From Pseudofrankia sp. DC12 (GTDB lineage Bacteria > Actinomycetota > Actinomycetes > Frankiales > Frankiaceae): a DNA stretch of 64,000 nucleotides. Below are positions 45,663-54,500 of the stretch, in pieces. How positions within the stretch are numbered: position 1 is the stretch's first letter; each line of letters starts with the position of its first letter. The stretch spans positions 2,825,208 to 2,889,207 of the forward strand of contig NZ_KQ031391.1 of NCBI RefSeq assembly GCF_000966285.1, written 5' to 3'. A program made the translations under genes and the position numbers. The notes below the pieces were generated by a model. The model saw only the letters and a program-made list of their open reading frames with translations, made no database searches and had not been told where the DNA came from.

Positions 45663-46840
45663 GTGGCGCTCCCGGAGAACTCGGCGCGCCGGGCGATGAC
45701 CGCGCGAGCCGCCATGTTGACGATCATGGTGACGATGAACAGCACCAGACCGGAGGCGATCAGGGCGCCGCGACCGTTGTCGTTCGCCTCGCCGTACGCG
45801 TTCGCGATGTTCGCGGCGATCGTGTTTCCGGCCGGCGTCAGGACGCGCCACGGGATGTTGAACGATGCGGGCAGCACCAGGGCGACCGCGATCGTCTCGC
45901 CCATCGCGCGGCCGAGGCCGAGCATCGCACCGCTGATCACGCCGGGCTGGCCGTAGGGCAGCACCGCGGTACGGATCATCTCCCAGCGGGTGGCACCAAG
46001 GGCGAGCGCCGCCTCCTTGTGAGCCGTCGGCACCTGCCGGAACACCTCACGCGAGATGGCGGCGATCGTGGGAAGGATCATCACGGCCAGCACCACGCTG
46101 GCGACGAAGATGCCTCGGCCGACGGTGCCCGCACCGTGCGTGTTGAAGATGCCGATGTTGTCCGGCGCCTTGGCGATGCCGGCGACGATGCCGACGAGGA
46201 GGCCGAGGACGCCGCCCGTCGTGGCGAACGAGCCGGAGGTCCCGCGGCCCACGAGACGCTGGACGACGAAGCCGATGATCGCGCCGGCGAGCTCGGGCCA
46301 GGGGAACCAGAGCAGGTACTGGTTCATCCAGGACTCGACGCCGACCATGTGTGGCACGAGGATGACCAGGCCCCACAGCCCGTAGACGACGCTGGGCACC
46401 GCGGCGAGCAGGTCCACAACGTAGGCGATCGGGTCGGCGACCCGGCGCGGCGCGTAGTTCGTGATGCAGAGCGCGATGCCGACCCCCACCGGCACGGCGA
46501 GGAGCATCGCGATGGCCGCGGTGATGACCGTTCCGGACAGCAGCGCGGCGATGCCGAAGACCGGCGGGATGTCGTTCGGGTTCCAGGTCTTCGTGGTGAA
46601 GAAGTCGCCCTTGTTCGCGCCCAGCGCGCCGGTGGCCTGCACAACGAGAAAAACGGCGATGGCTGCGATGAGAACTAGCAGCCCAACGCCGCAGGCCCGG
46701 GTCAGGTTCTTGAACAGCGAGTCGGCGAGGCTGACCTTCGCCTTGCCGCCCTCGGGTGTGATGGGAGGATGTGGCTCGATGCCTTCAGGCCCCCCCGGCC
46801 CAGCAGGACCGCCCGGCTCGATGGCCGGCTCTGTCGTCAT
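45659..46840 (-). CDS. pstC: Phosphate ABC transporter permease PstC
   Basis: 393 residues, ATG with GGAGGGG upstream. It has an N-terminal Pro/Gly-rich cytoplasmic tail of about 40 residues, then the first helix (GVGLLVLIAAIAVFLVVQAT) and the permease core. The EAA-type loop is KEAALALGATRWEMIRTAVL. An extra stretch (about 190-245) with hydrophobic helices is longer than in E. coli PstC. It is coupled to pstA by a 4-bp overlap and separated from pstS by 281 bp with a hairpin. Confidence 0.95.
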   Translation of the reverse strand: MTTEPAIEPGGPAGPGGPEGIEPHPPITPEGGKAKVSLADSLFKNLTRACGVGLLVLIAAIAVFLVVQATGALGANKGDFFTTKTWNPNDIPPVFGIAALLSGTVITAAIAMLLAVPVGVGIALCITNYAPRRVADPIAYVVDLLAAVPSVVYGLWGLVILVPHMVGVESWMNQYLLWFPWPELAGAIIGFVVQRLVGRGTSGSFATTGGVLGLLVGIVAGIAKAPDNIGIFNTHGAGTVGRGIFVASVVLAVMILPTIAAISREVFRQVPTAHKEAALALGATRWEMIRTAVLPYGQPGVISGAMLGLGRAMGETIAVALVLPASFNIPWRVLTPAGNTIAANIANAYGEANDNGRGALIASGLVLFIVTMIVNMAARAVIARRAEFSGSAT

Positions 46841-46926
46841 CGTCCCCTCCTAGTCAGGTGGCTGGATCGACCCGTTCTCGGCCGAGTTCACCGGGTCCAG
46901 CCCATCGTCTCCCCGGTCCGCCCGGT

Positions 46927-46957
46927 CCGCCCGGGCCGGCCAGGCCGGCCCGGGCGG
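46927..46957. terminator. Perfect hairpin between pstS and pstC
   Basis: A 15-bp perfect inverted repeat, ccgcccgggccggcc and its complement around a single A (so about 13 bp of stem in practice), in the pstS-pstC spacer. In the pstS mRNA it would form right after the gene, and could end most transcripts or protect the 3' end. This gives more PstS than PstCAB, as is common for binding-protein operons. Confidence 0.75.
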
Positions 46958-47121
46958 AGATGGCTCCGGCCGCGCTGGGCGGCCTGGTCCACGCGGGCGG
47001 TCGGCCGAGGCCGACCAATGTGCCCGGCCGCGACCGGGGTGCGGACACCCCGGCCGCGGCCGGACGGACAACCATCGACGCGAGACGAACCCGCGCCTTC
47101 AGGGAGCCGCTTGGTTCGGTG

Positions 47122-48240
47122 TTACGGGAGGGTGGCGATGACCCCGCGGACCTTGGTGGCCAGCGAGGAGGGGAGCGGAGCGTAGCCCACGTCGACGATC
47201 GAGGACTGGCCCGCGTCGGAGGTGGCGTAGGTGAGGAAGGACTTCACCAGGCCGGCCTTCGCCGGGTCCTGACCCGCGGTGCAGACGATCTCGTAGGAGA
47301 TCAGGTAGATCGGGTACGCGCCGGCGACCTTGGCCGAGTAGTCGAAGGTGACCTTGAGGTCGTTGCCGTCGGCCACCGTGGCGCTCGACAGGCCCTTCGA
47401 CGCCGCGGCCGTGCTGGGCTTGACGTACTCGCCGTTCGCGTTCTTGATCTCGGCGGTCGGCAGGCCCGCGTTGTCCGCGTAGGACTGCTCGACGTAGCCG
47501 ATGGCGCCCGCGGTCGACTTCACGACGGAGGTGACGCCGTCGCTGCCCTTGGCGCCCTGGCCGCCCGGGGCCTTCCAGTCCGAGCTGTGGTCGGTCGGGT
47601 AGTCAGCCGGAGCCGCACCGTGCATGAACTTCGAGAAGTTGTCGGTGGTGCCCGAGCTGTCCGACCGGTGGATGGCCTGGATCGGGGTGCTGGGCAGGGA
47701 GACGCCGCTGTTCTCGGCCTTGATCGCCGGGTCGTCCCACTTGGTGATCGTGCCGGAGAAGATCTTGGCGACCAGCGACGGCGACAGCTTCAGCGTCGAG
47801 ACGCCGGACAGGTTGTAGATCAGGGTGATCGGGCCGGCGACGGTCGGGATGTCGATGGCCGAGCCGCCGGTGCAGACGGCGTCCGCCTGGGCCTTCTGCG
47901 GGTCCGCGAGCGCCGAGTCGGAGCCAGCGAAGTCGACCTGCTTGGCGATGAAGGCGTTACGGCCCGCGCCGGAGCCGACCGACGCGTACTGGATCTGCGC
48001 GCCGGAGCACTTCGCCGTGTAGTCCTTGACCCACTGGTCCATGGCGTTCTTCTGCGCCGACGAACCCGAGCCGCTGACGCTCCCGGTGGCGCAGCTGATC
48101 GTCGCGGCCGACGTGCCGGCGGCCGACGGAGTCGAGCCGCTGGCGTTGTCGCTGTTGTTGTCCGAGCCACAAGCCGCGACCCCGAGCAGCGCCGCGACGG
48201 CGATGCCGGCAGCGGCGGACTGACGCTTGCCTACCTTCAC
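47122..48240 (-). CDS. pstS: Phosphate-binding lipoprotein PstS
   Basis: 372 residues from the GTG at 48240 (GAAGGG upstream). Short signal with lipobox GVAAC (Cys24). The phosphate-binding features of PstS are present: SGSSAQKNAMDQWV, YASVGSGAGRNAFIAKQVDF, GSDSAL, and IHRSDSSGTTDNFSKFM with the Ser/Arg/Asp ligands. GAIGYVEQSYAD is near the C-terminus. It captures phosphate outside the membrane for PstCAB. The upstream region has an array of 11-bp-spaced repeats typical of phosphate-regulated promoters. Confidence 0.96.
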   Translation of the reverse strand: MKVGKRQSAAAGIAVAALLGVAACGSDNNSDNASGSTPSAAGTSAATISCATGSVSGSGSSAQKNAMDQWVKDYTAKCSGAQIQYASVGSGAGRNAFIAKQVDFAGSDSALADPQKAQADAVCTGGSAIDIPTVAGPITLIYNLSGVSTLKLSPSLVAKIFSGTITKWDDPAIKAENSGVSLPSTPIQAIHRSDSSGTTDNFSKFMHGAAPADYPTDHSSDWKAPGGQGAKGSDGVTSVVKSTAGAIGYVEQSYADNAGLPTAEIKNANGEYVKPSTAAASKGLSSATVADGNDLKVTFDYSAKVAGAYPIYLISYEIVCTAGQDPAKAGLVKSFLTYATSDAGQSSIVDVGYAPLPSSLATKVRGVIATLP

Positions 48241-48325
48241 GAGTAGCCCTTCTGAATGGCGCCCGAAGGCACCTGCCCCCAGCAGTCCGATCCGGACCAC
48301 CGGTGGAACATCGAAGCGGGCCACG

Positions 48326-48376
48326 ATGAACCCAGAATGAACAAACCCGAACACAAACCAGACACACACTGGAACA
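48326..48376 (-). promoter_or_regulatory. PHO-box-like 11-bp direct-repeat array upstream of pstS
   Basis: Five units spaced exactly 11 bp apart start at 48326, 48337, 48348, 48359 and 48370. Read on the pstS strand they are ggttcat, tgttcat, gtgttcg, gtgtctg and tgttcca (the first two are the best). PhoP/PhoB-type regulators of actinobacteria bind 11-nt direct repeats with a GTTCA core, and the site lies 86-136 bp before the pstS start. The region is AT-richer than its surroundings. Confidence 0.7.
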
Positions 48377-48433
48377 CCTACCCGTATGCGCTGATCCATC
48401 GGCAAGACGGCCAGTCGATCGCAAAATCGACTA

Positions 48434-48462
48434 CGAACGGTAACCGAACGGTTTTGTTCACC
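48434..48462 (-). promoter_or_regulatory. Second 11-bp repeat cluster upstream of pstS
   Basis: On the plus strand cgaacgg at 48434, cgaacgg at 48445 and gttcacc at 48456, again with 11-bp spacing. The first two read ccgttcg on the pstS strand; the third matches the classic GTTCACC unit on the opposite strand. It may be a weaker or divergent part of the same operator, about 200 bp before the pstS start. Confidence 0.5.
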
Positions 48463-48972
48463 TACGGTCGGACCACTGATCGACTACGTTGAGCGCCTCG
48501 ACCGCCACCCCGCACGGCCCGGCCTGCGGCGGTCGAGCAGCCCACGCTGGCCGCCCGCGACGCCGGTTCGGGGGCAGCCGCCCGCGCGGGACGGACCGCC
48601 AGCCCGCTTTTCCAGAGACACACCGGGCGGCGGTTGAACAGCTACGCAACGCAACCGACGTGGGCAGAGCGCTGCCCAGCGCCCCAATCGCCCCGAGTTC
48701 GCCCTTCACCGATCACCGATCATGGTTGATTGCTGTCGAGCAAGGTCGTTGTAGCTGACAGCATGCGTCTTGTAGCCGCTGGTCATGGAGGCGATGACGA
48801 CTCCGACCGGCACCGCCACGACGCCTCGCCCCGCGGTCGGATCCGCGCCCCGGGACTCCCCCGCAGGGCGCGGGCCCGGACCGGGGACCGGCGCGGCCCG
48901 GCGGCGCCGGACCGGCCGCGGCCGCGCGGTGACCGAGCACGGGGCCGGCGCCCGCAGGCAAAGGAGACATTG
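48463..48972. other. Intergenic upstream of pstS and the 48973 gene
   Basis: About 500 bp with no recognisable gene. AT-richer bases around 48710-48780 (catggttgattgctgtcgag and flanks) are a likely promoter for the rightward gene. Confidence 0.4.
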
Positions 48973-49335
48973 ATGAACGACACCGCCGCCGGCGCCGGTG
49001 ACCTCAAGAACGGAGACGACATCGAGGAGCTGGACCCCGAGCCGAGCCACCTGGCCGAGCTGCCGCGCTCGCTCGCCGTGGTGCGGACAGCTCGCGAGGG
49101 GAACGCCGTCGAGCACCGGCTCCTGATCTCGCCCGGCGCGACCGCCGCCGACGTCACCGCGGCGATGATCCTGATGCCCCCGGCCGCGGCCCTCGTCGGC
49201 CACCGCGGCGCCGGCGACGTCGCGCTCGTGTTCCACGAGCCGGTCGGCCTTGCCACCGGCGCGGCGCTCTGGGCCGCCGGCGCCGGCGTACCCGGGCCCG
49301 GGAAATACCCAGACCAGGACGACGACCGGGCCTGA
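48973..49335 (+). CDS. Hypothetical protein
   Basis: 120 residues from the ATG at 48973, which has an excellent ribosome site (AAGGAGA, 6 bases). The front is acidic (DDIEELDPEPSHLAELPRSL). It continues VVRTAREGNAVEHRLLISPG, then a hydrophobic, Ala/Gly-rich middle (ADVTAAMILMPPAAALVGHR and VALVFHEPVGLATGAALWAA) and a short acidic tail. No family recognised. It lies 83 bp before proS in the same direction and may share its promoter. Confidence 0.65.
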   Translation: MNDTAAGAGDLKNGDDIEELDPEPSHLAELPRSLAVVRTAREGNAVEHRLLISPGATAADVTAAMILMPPAAALVGHRGAGDVALVFHEPVGLATGAALWAAGAGVPGPGKYPDQDDDRA

Positions 49336-49418
49336 CGCCGCGGGGCCGCGCTCCTCCGGTTGCCCCAGGCACGCAGGGCAATCGCTCGGACGGCTGGTGT
49401 GGGCAATATCGTGGACGC

Positions 49419-50825
49419 GTGGCCGTACTGACGCTTCGTTCCGACGACTTCCCCCGCTGGTACCAGGACGTGATCGCCAAGGCCGAGCTGGCCGACAACG
49501 GTCCGGTCCGGGGGTCGATGGTGATCCGACCGTACGGCTACTCGCTCTGGGAGCGGATGCAGGCCGACGTCGACGCCCGGATCAAGGCGGCCGGCGCCGT
49601 CAACGCGTACTTCCCGCTGTTCATCCCGGAGAGCTACCTACGCCGGGAGGCCGAGCACGTCGAGGGGTTCAGCCCGGAGCTCGCGGTCGTCACCCATGGC
49701 GGTGGCAAGGAGCTGGAGGAGCCGGTCGTCGTCCGGCCGACCAGTGAGACGGTCATCGGCGAGTACATGGCGAAGTGGACCCAGAGCTACCGCGATCTGC
49801 CGCTGCTGCTCAACCAGTGGGCGAACGTCGTCCGCTGGGAGCTGCGGCCGCGGCTTTTCCTGCGCACCAGCGAGTTCCTCTGGCAGGAGGGCCACACCGC
49901 ACACGCCGACCAGGCCGACGCCGCCGCCTACGCCCGGCGGATCGCACTGGAGGTCTACCAGGACTTCATGGTCTCCGTGCTGGCCATGCCCGTCTTCGTC
50001 GGGCGCAAGACCCGCAAGGAGCGCTTCGCCGGCGCGATCAACACCCTCACCTGCGAGGGCATGATGGGCGACGGCAAGGCGCTGCAGATGGCCACCAGCC
50101 ACGAGCTCGGCCAGAACTTCGCCCGTGCCTTCGACATCGACTACCTCGGTGCCGACGGCGCCCGTCACCTGGCCTGGACGACCTCGTGGGGCTCGTCGAC
50201 CCGGATGGTCGGCGGCCTGATCATGGCCCACGGCGACGACGCGGGCCTGCGCGTCCCGCCGCGGCTGGCCCCGACCCAGGTCGTCGTCCTGCCGGTCCGC
50301 GACGACGAGAAGGTCGTGGCGGCCGCCACCCAGGTCCTCGACGCGCTGAAGGCCGCCGGGGTGCGGGTCGCGCTGGACGCCCGGCCGGGGCTGTCGTTCG
50401 GCCGCCGGGTCACCGACTGGGAGCTCAAGGGCGTGCCGGTCCGCGTCGAGGCCGGTCCGCGCGACCTGGCGGTCGGCAACGTCACCCTGGCCCGCCGCGA
50501 CACCGGGGAGAAGGTCACCGTCCCGCTCGCCGAGGCGGCGGCCCGCGTCCCGGCGCTGCTCGACGACGTCCAGTCCGGCCTCTACCAGCAGGCGCTCGCT
50601 CTGCGCGACTCCCGGACCGCCGATGTCACCTCGCTCGCGGACGCGATCGAAGCGGCTGCCACCGGCTTCGCCCGGCTGCCCTGGCGCCTGGTCGGCGACG
50701 AGGGCGAGGCCCGCCTCGCCGCCGAGTCCCTGACCGTGCGCTGCATCCAGAACCCCGACGGCACCTACCCCACCGGCACGGATGACATCGACGACCTCGT
50801 CTGCCTGGTCGCCCGCGCCTACTGA
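49419..50825 (+). CDS. proS: Prolyl-tRNA synthetase (archaeal/eukaryotic-type, short form)
   Basis: 468 residues from a GTG. A class II core: motif 1 region RGSMVIRPYGYSLWERM, motif 2 RWELRPRLFLRTSEFLWQEG (with the TSE proline site VVRPTSETVIGEYM) and motif 3 region SWGSSTRMVGGLIMAHGDD. The anticodon-binding domain follows (PTQVVVLPVRDDEKV). The C-terminal zinc-like extension of ProS-type 3 enzymes is short (VRCIQNPDGTYPTGTDDIDD). There is no bacterial editing (INS) domain, as in other ProS of this group. It charges tRNA-Pro. Confidence 0.95.
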   Translation: MAVLTLRSDDFPRWYQDVIAKAELADNGPVRGSMVIRPYGYSLWERMQADVDARIKAAGAVNAYFPLFIPESYLRREAEHVEGFSPELAVVTHGGGKELEEPVVVRPTSETVIGEYMAKWTQSYRDLPLLLNQWANVVRWELRPRLFLRTSEFLWQEGHTAHADQADAAAYARRIALEVYQDFMVSVLAMPVFVGRKTRKERFAGAINTLTCEGMMGDGKALQMATSHELGQNFARAFDIDYLGADGARHLAWTTSWGSSTRMVGGLIMAHGDDAGLRVPPRLAPTQVVVLPVRDDEKVVAAATQVLDALKAAGVRVALDARPGLSFGRRVTDWELKGVPVRVEAGPRDLAVGNVTLARRDTGEKVTVPLAEAAARVPALLDDVQSGLYQQALALRDSRTADVTSLADAIEAAATGFARLPWRLVGDEGEARLAAESLTVRCIQNPDGTYPTGTDDIDDLVCLVARAY

Positions 50826-50859
50826 CCCGACCGGACGGCCAACGGGCCGATCCCAGCGC

Positions 50860-50898
50860 CCACGGGCCCGGCCGCGACACCAGCGGTCGGGCCCGTGG
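50860..50898 (+). terminator. proS terminator hairpin
   Basis: An 11-bp perfect stem (ccacgggcccg/cgggcccgtgg) with a further partly paired inner stem, 35 bp after the proS stop. The run tcttc follows. Confidence 0.75.
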
Positions 50899-51148
50899 CG
50901 TCTTCGCCTGCCGCGCGCCGAACTCACCAGTAGAACACGATTTCGCTCCGACGACGCCTGCCTGTACGGCAACCCTTGACTGTCATGAAACGCAATTTCA
51001 GACTGGGCCCAGGCTGGACGGGGCTGGGGCGAGAGCAGGGGCAGTCGCGGCGTCCGGGAACCGGCCGGTGAGTCGGGCCCGCCCGGCCGGACTCGACCGT
51101 GGCCGCCGGCCCACGCCACGGCCTGGCACCTGTCGACGAGGATGTGAG

Positions 51149-52012
51149 ATGGCGTTCCCCACCGGAGTCCCGATCATCGACACGATGATCGGCTTTCCGC
51201 AGCCCGGCACCTCGCAGTACGACTTCATCCGCCGGCAGCTCAAGGACGCCGAGTCCAAGGAGTTCGCCTTCCCGGCCGAGTACATGTTCAAGAACGTCCC
51301 GCACGACCTGCCGACCGACGACCCGGTGAGCGTCACGCTGCACGAGATGGACCGGTTCGGCGTCGAGAAGGGCCTGACCGGCTGCGCCGGCGAGTCCGCC
51401 CGTGTCGCGCTGAAGAAGTTCCCCGACCGGTTCGTGCCGAGTGGCAACATCAACGACCCGAACGACGTCATGGGCACCGTTCGCGCCATCGTCCGGGACT
51501 ACGAGGAGTACGGCATCCGGGCGGTCGGGGCCTTCCCGTCCGGAACCTTCCCGCAGGTCGCGATCAATGACGAGAAGATGTACCCGGCGTACGCGAAGTG
51601 CGTGGAGCTGGGCATCGCGGTGTTCTGCTGCGCCGGCGTCCCCGGGCCGCGGCTGAAGCTCGAGCCACAGCGGGTCGAGCTGATCGACCAGGTCATGTTC
51701 GACTTCCCCGACCTCGTCTTCGTCACCCGGCACGGCTGCGAGCCGTGGACCGACCTGGCCGTGAAGCTGCTGCTCAAGTGGCCGAACCTGTACTACTCGA
51801 CGTCCGCCTTCAGACCCAAGTACTACCCGAAGGCGATCATCGACTTCGCGAACACCCGCGGGGCCGACAAGATTCTCTACGCCGGGTACTTCCCGATGGG
51901 CCTCACGCTCGAACGGATCATGACGGACATGCCGACCGTGCCGTTCCGCGACCACGTGTGGCCGAAGTTCCTGCACGAGAACGCCCGCAAGGTCCTCAAG
52001 CTCGACGGGTAA
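51149..52012 (+). CDS. Amidohydrolase-2 family protein without the usual HxH site
   Basis: 287 residues, ATG with GAGG 7 bases upstream. The TIM-barrel pattern of amidohydrolase_2 (PF04909) is clear: FPDRFVPSGNINDPNDVMGT, LIDQVMFDFPDLVFVTRHGC, LLKWPNLYYSTSAFRPKYYP and ILYAGYFPMGLTLERIM. The N-terminal metal motif (DxHxH type) reads IIDTMIGFPQPG with no His, and the end-of-barrel Asp region reads YAGYFP. It may therefore be non-metal or a decarboxylase-like variant. It is followed 108 bp later by a fused acyl-CoA dehydrogenase, suggesting catabolism of a CoA-linked acid. Confidence 0.8.
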   Translation: MAFPTGVPIIDTMIGFPQPGTSQYDFIRRQLKDAESKEFAFPAEYMFKNVPHDLPTDDPVSVTLHEMDRFGVEKGLTGCAGESARVALKKFPDRFVPSGNINDPNDVMGTVRAIVRDYEEYGIRAVGAFPSGTFPQVAINDEKMYPAYAKCVELGIAVFCCAGVPGPRLKLEPQRVELIDQVMFDFPDLVFVTRHGCEPWTDLAVKLLLKWPNLYYSTSAFRPKYYPKAIIDFANTRGADKILYAGYFPMGLTLERIMTDMPTVPFRDHVWPKFLHENARKVLKLDG

Positions 52013-52120
52013 GCCGCGCCGTCTCCAACTGGCTTTTTCCCTTCCGCTCGGGCCAGGCGCCGCGGCCACCGCCGACGGCGAAACCCGGGCGTCCGAACGC
52101 CGAGATCCCGAGGAGTCGCC

Positions 52121-54337
52121 ATGTCGATTGGCCTGACGGAGGAGCATTCCGCGCTCGCCGCCTCCGTGCGGGGTTTCGTCGCCCGCCATGCCCCGTCCAC
52201 CGCGACCCGCGCCGAGCTCGATCAGTACGCGGCCGGCAAACCCTTTCCGTGCTGGGACGGGCTGGTGGAGCTGGGACTGACCTCGCTGCACCTGCCCGAG
52301 GAGTTCGCCGGGGCCGGCGCCGGCTACGTGGAGCTGGCGGTCGCGCTGGAGGAGACCGCCCGCGGCCTGGTGCCCGGGCACCTGCTCCCGACGGTGCTGA
52401 CCAGCGCCCTGCTGGCCCGCCACGGCGGCGACGACCTGCGCAAGCGGCACCTGCCGGGACTCGCCGCCGGGACGCGCGGGGCCAGCGCCCTGGCCGCCAC
52501 CGGGCTGCGCGCGACACCGGCCCGCGACGGCGGCTACACGGTGACCGGAACGAGCGTCCCGGTGCTCGGCGCGGCCGGCGCCGAGCTGCTCCTGCTCGGG
52601 GCCCGGCTCGACGGCGGCGAGCTGTGGTTCGTCACCGACCCGGACGCGCCCGGGCTGCGGACCGAGGCCGCCACCGCCGTCGACCTGACCCGCGGGGTCG
52701 CCCGGATCCGGCTCGACGGCGTCCGCGTGGACGTCGAACAGGCGGTCGCCCTCGACACCGGCTCCGCGCGCACGCTCGCGGTCGTCCTCTTCGCCGCCGA
52801 GGCCGTCGGCGTCGCCCGGTGGCTGCTCACCACCGGTGTGGAGTACGTCAAGGTCCGCGAGCAGTTCGGCCAGGTCATCGGCTCGTTCCAGGCCATCAAG
52901 CATCGGTGCGCGCGGATGCTGGTCCGGGTCGAGACGATGTCGGCCGCCGCCTGGGACGCGGCCCGGGCCGTCGAGCAGGGCGACGAGCAGCTCGCTCTCG
53001 CCGCCGCCGAGGCGGCCATTCTGTGCCTCGCGGGCGCCACCGAGCTGGGTCTGGAGACCGTCACCCTGCTGGGCGGCATTGGTTACACGTGGGAACACGA
53101 CACCCACCTGTACTGGCGGCGAGCGATGGCGCTCGAAAGCCTGGCCGGCCCCGTCTCGGCCTTCGAGCACCGGCTCGGCGAGCTGATCGGCGTGCCCCCG
53201 CGAGAAATCGCGCAGCAGTCCGACGGCTCCGGGCTGACCCGCGACTTCACTCTCGACCTGCCGGACGAGGACCCGGCGTTCCGGGCCCGGATCGCCTCCG
53301 TGCTCAGCGACGTGGCGGAACTTCCCGCGGCCGACCGACAGCGCCGGCTGGCCGACGAGGGGCTGGTTCTTCCGCACTATCCGCGCCCTTATGGCATCGC
53401 GGCCACGCCGCTGGAGCAGCTCGTCATCCAGCAGGAGTACGAGCGGACCGGCGTCGTCCAGCCGAGAACCGTCATCGGTGAATGGGCGATGCCGACGATC
53501 CTCGCGCACGGCACGGAGGAGCAGAAGGCGACGCTGGTGCCGGCGACGCTGCGCGGCGAGATCACCTGGTGTCAGCTGTTCAGCGAGCCGGGGGCCGGCT
53601 CCGACCTCGCGGCGCTGTCCACCAGGGCGGAGAAGGCCGAGGGCGGCTGGCGGCTGAACGGCCAGAAGGTCTGGAACTCGATGGCCGACCGGGCGGACTA
53701 TGGCATCTGCCTGGCCAGGACCAGTCCGGACGTCCCCAAGCACCGCGGCATCTCGTATTTCCTGGTCGACATGAGAACGCCTGGCATCGAGGTTCGCCCG
53801 CTGCGCGAGGCAAACGGCAACTACCTGTTCAACGAGGTCTTCTTCAACGACGTCCTCGTGCCCGACGACCGGATCGTCGGTGAGCCGGGCAAGGGCTGGG
53901 CGCTGGCCCGCACGACCCTCGGCAACGAACGCGTAGCGATGGGCGGCCTGCGTGAGCTGCGGATGGACCTGCCCGCGCTCGCGGCCTCCGGTGAGCTGGC
54001 CACCGAGCCCGGCGACGTGCGGCGCGACATCGGCGCCGTGTACGCCCAGGCGTTCGCGCTGTCGGCGATGTCGTTGCGCTCGACGCTGCGCACCCTTTCC
54101 GGCCTGCGGCCGGGCGCCGAGGCCAGCGTCGCGAAGGTCGCGGCGAGTTTCCTGAACACCGACGTGGGGACGCGTGTCCTGCGCTGGTTCGGCCCGGCGG
54201 CCGCGAGTGCCGACGGGCCGGCGGCGGCCGCCGTCCACCAGTATCTGAGCATCCCGCCGCACCTCATCGGCGGCGGCACCATCGAAATCCAGCTCAACGT
54301 CATCTCCGAACGAGTTCTCGGCCTCCCGCGCGGCTGA
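52121..54337 (+). CDS. Two-domain (fused) acyl-CoA dehydrogenase
   Basis: 738 residues, twice the usual ACAD length. The first half (about 1-355) is an alpha-type ACAD: LTSLHLPEEFAGAGAGYVEL, YVKVREQFGQVIGSFQAIKH and LLGGIGYTWEHDTHLYWRRA. The second half (about 365-738) is another: YGIAATPLEQLVIQQEYERT, WCQLFSEPGAGSDLAALSTR, INSMADRADYG-type FAD loop WNSMADRADYG, and IGGGTIEIQLNVISERVLG. Mycobacterial fused FadE34-type enzymes oxidise bulky acyl-CoAs such as sterol side chains; the two halves replace an alpha2beta2 pair. The neighbours are an amidohydrolase and a TetR gene. Confidence 0.92.
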   Translation: MSIGLTEEHSALAASVRGFVARHAPSTATRAELDQYAAGKPFPCWDGLVELGLTSLHLPEEFAGAGAGYVELAVALEETARGLVPGHLLPTVLTSALLARHGGDDLRKRHLPGLAAGTRGASALAATGLRATPARDGGYTVTGTSVPVLGAAGAELLLLGARLDGGELWFVTDPDAPGLRTEAATAVDLTRGVARIRLDGVRVDVEQAVALDTGSARTLAVVLFAAEAVGVARWLLTTGVEYVKVREQFGQVIGSFQAIKHRCARMLVRVETMSAAAWDAARAVEQGDEQLALAAAEAAILCLAGATELGLETVTLLGGIGYTWEHDTHLYWRRAMALESLAGPVSAFEHRLGELIGVPPREIAQQSDGSGLTRDFTLDLPDEDPAFRARIASVLSDVAELPAADRQRRLADEGLVLPHYPRPYGIAATPLEQLVIQQEYERTGVVQPRTVIGEWAMPTILAHGTEEQKATLVPATLRGEITWCQLFSEPGAGSDLAALSTRAEKAEGGWRLNGQKVWNSMADRADYGICLARTSPDVPKHRGISYFLVDMRTPGIEVRPLREANGNYLFNEVFFNDVLVPDDRIVGEPGKGWALARTTLGNERVAMGGLRELRMDLPALAASGELATEPGDVRRDIGAVYAQAFALSAMSLRSTLRTLSGLRPGAEASVAKVAASFLNTDVGTRVLRWFGPAAASADGPAAAAVHQYLSIPPHLIGGGTIEIQLNVISERVLGLPRG

Positions 54338-54500
54338 CGGCCCTCCGGTCGCGAGACCGGTCGAGCCGCGCCCAGCCAGTCGCTAGAACAGCGTTTCGAG
54401 TGTGACCTGAGACTCGCAACTGCCATGCGCCGGGCGCCGCCATAGCGTCCGGTGGCCCGGCCGAAGGGAATGGAAACCCGCTTCCAGGTAGCCTGGGAAG

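Noticed and set aside
50924-54262. A 1112-codon minus-strand frame opposite the amidohydrolase and acyl-CoA dehydrogenase
   Set aside because: It is antisense to genes with clear homology; the length results from GC-rich third positions.
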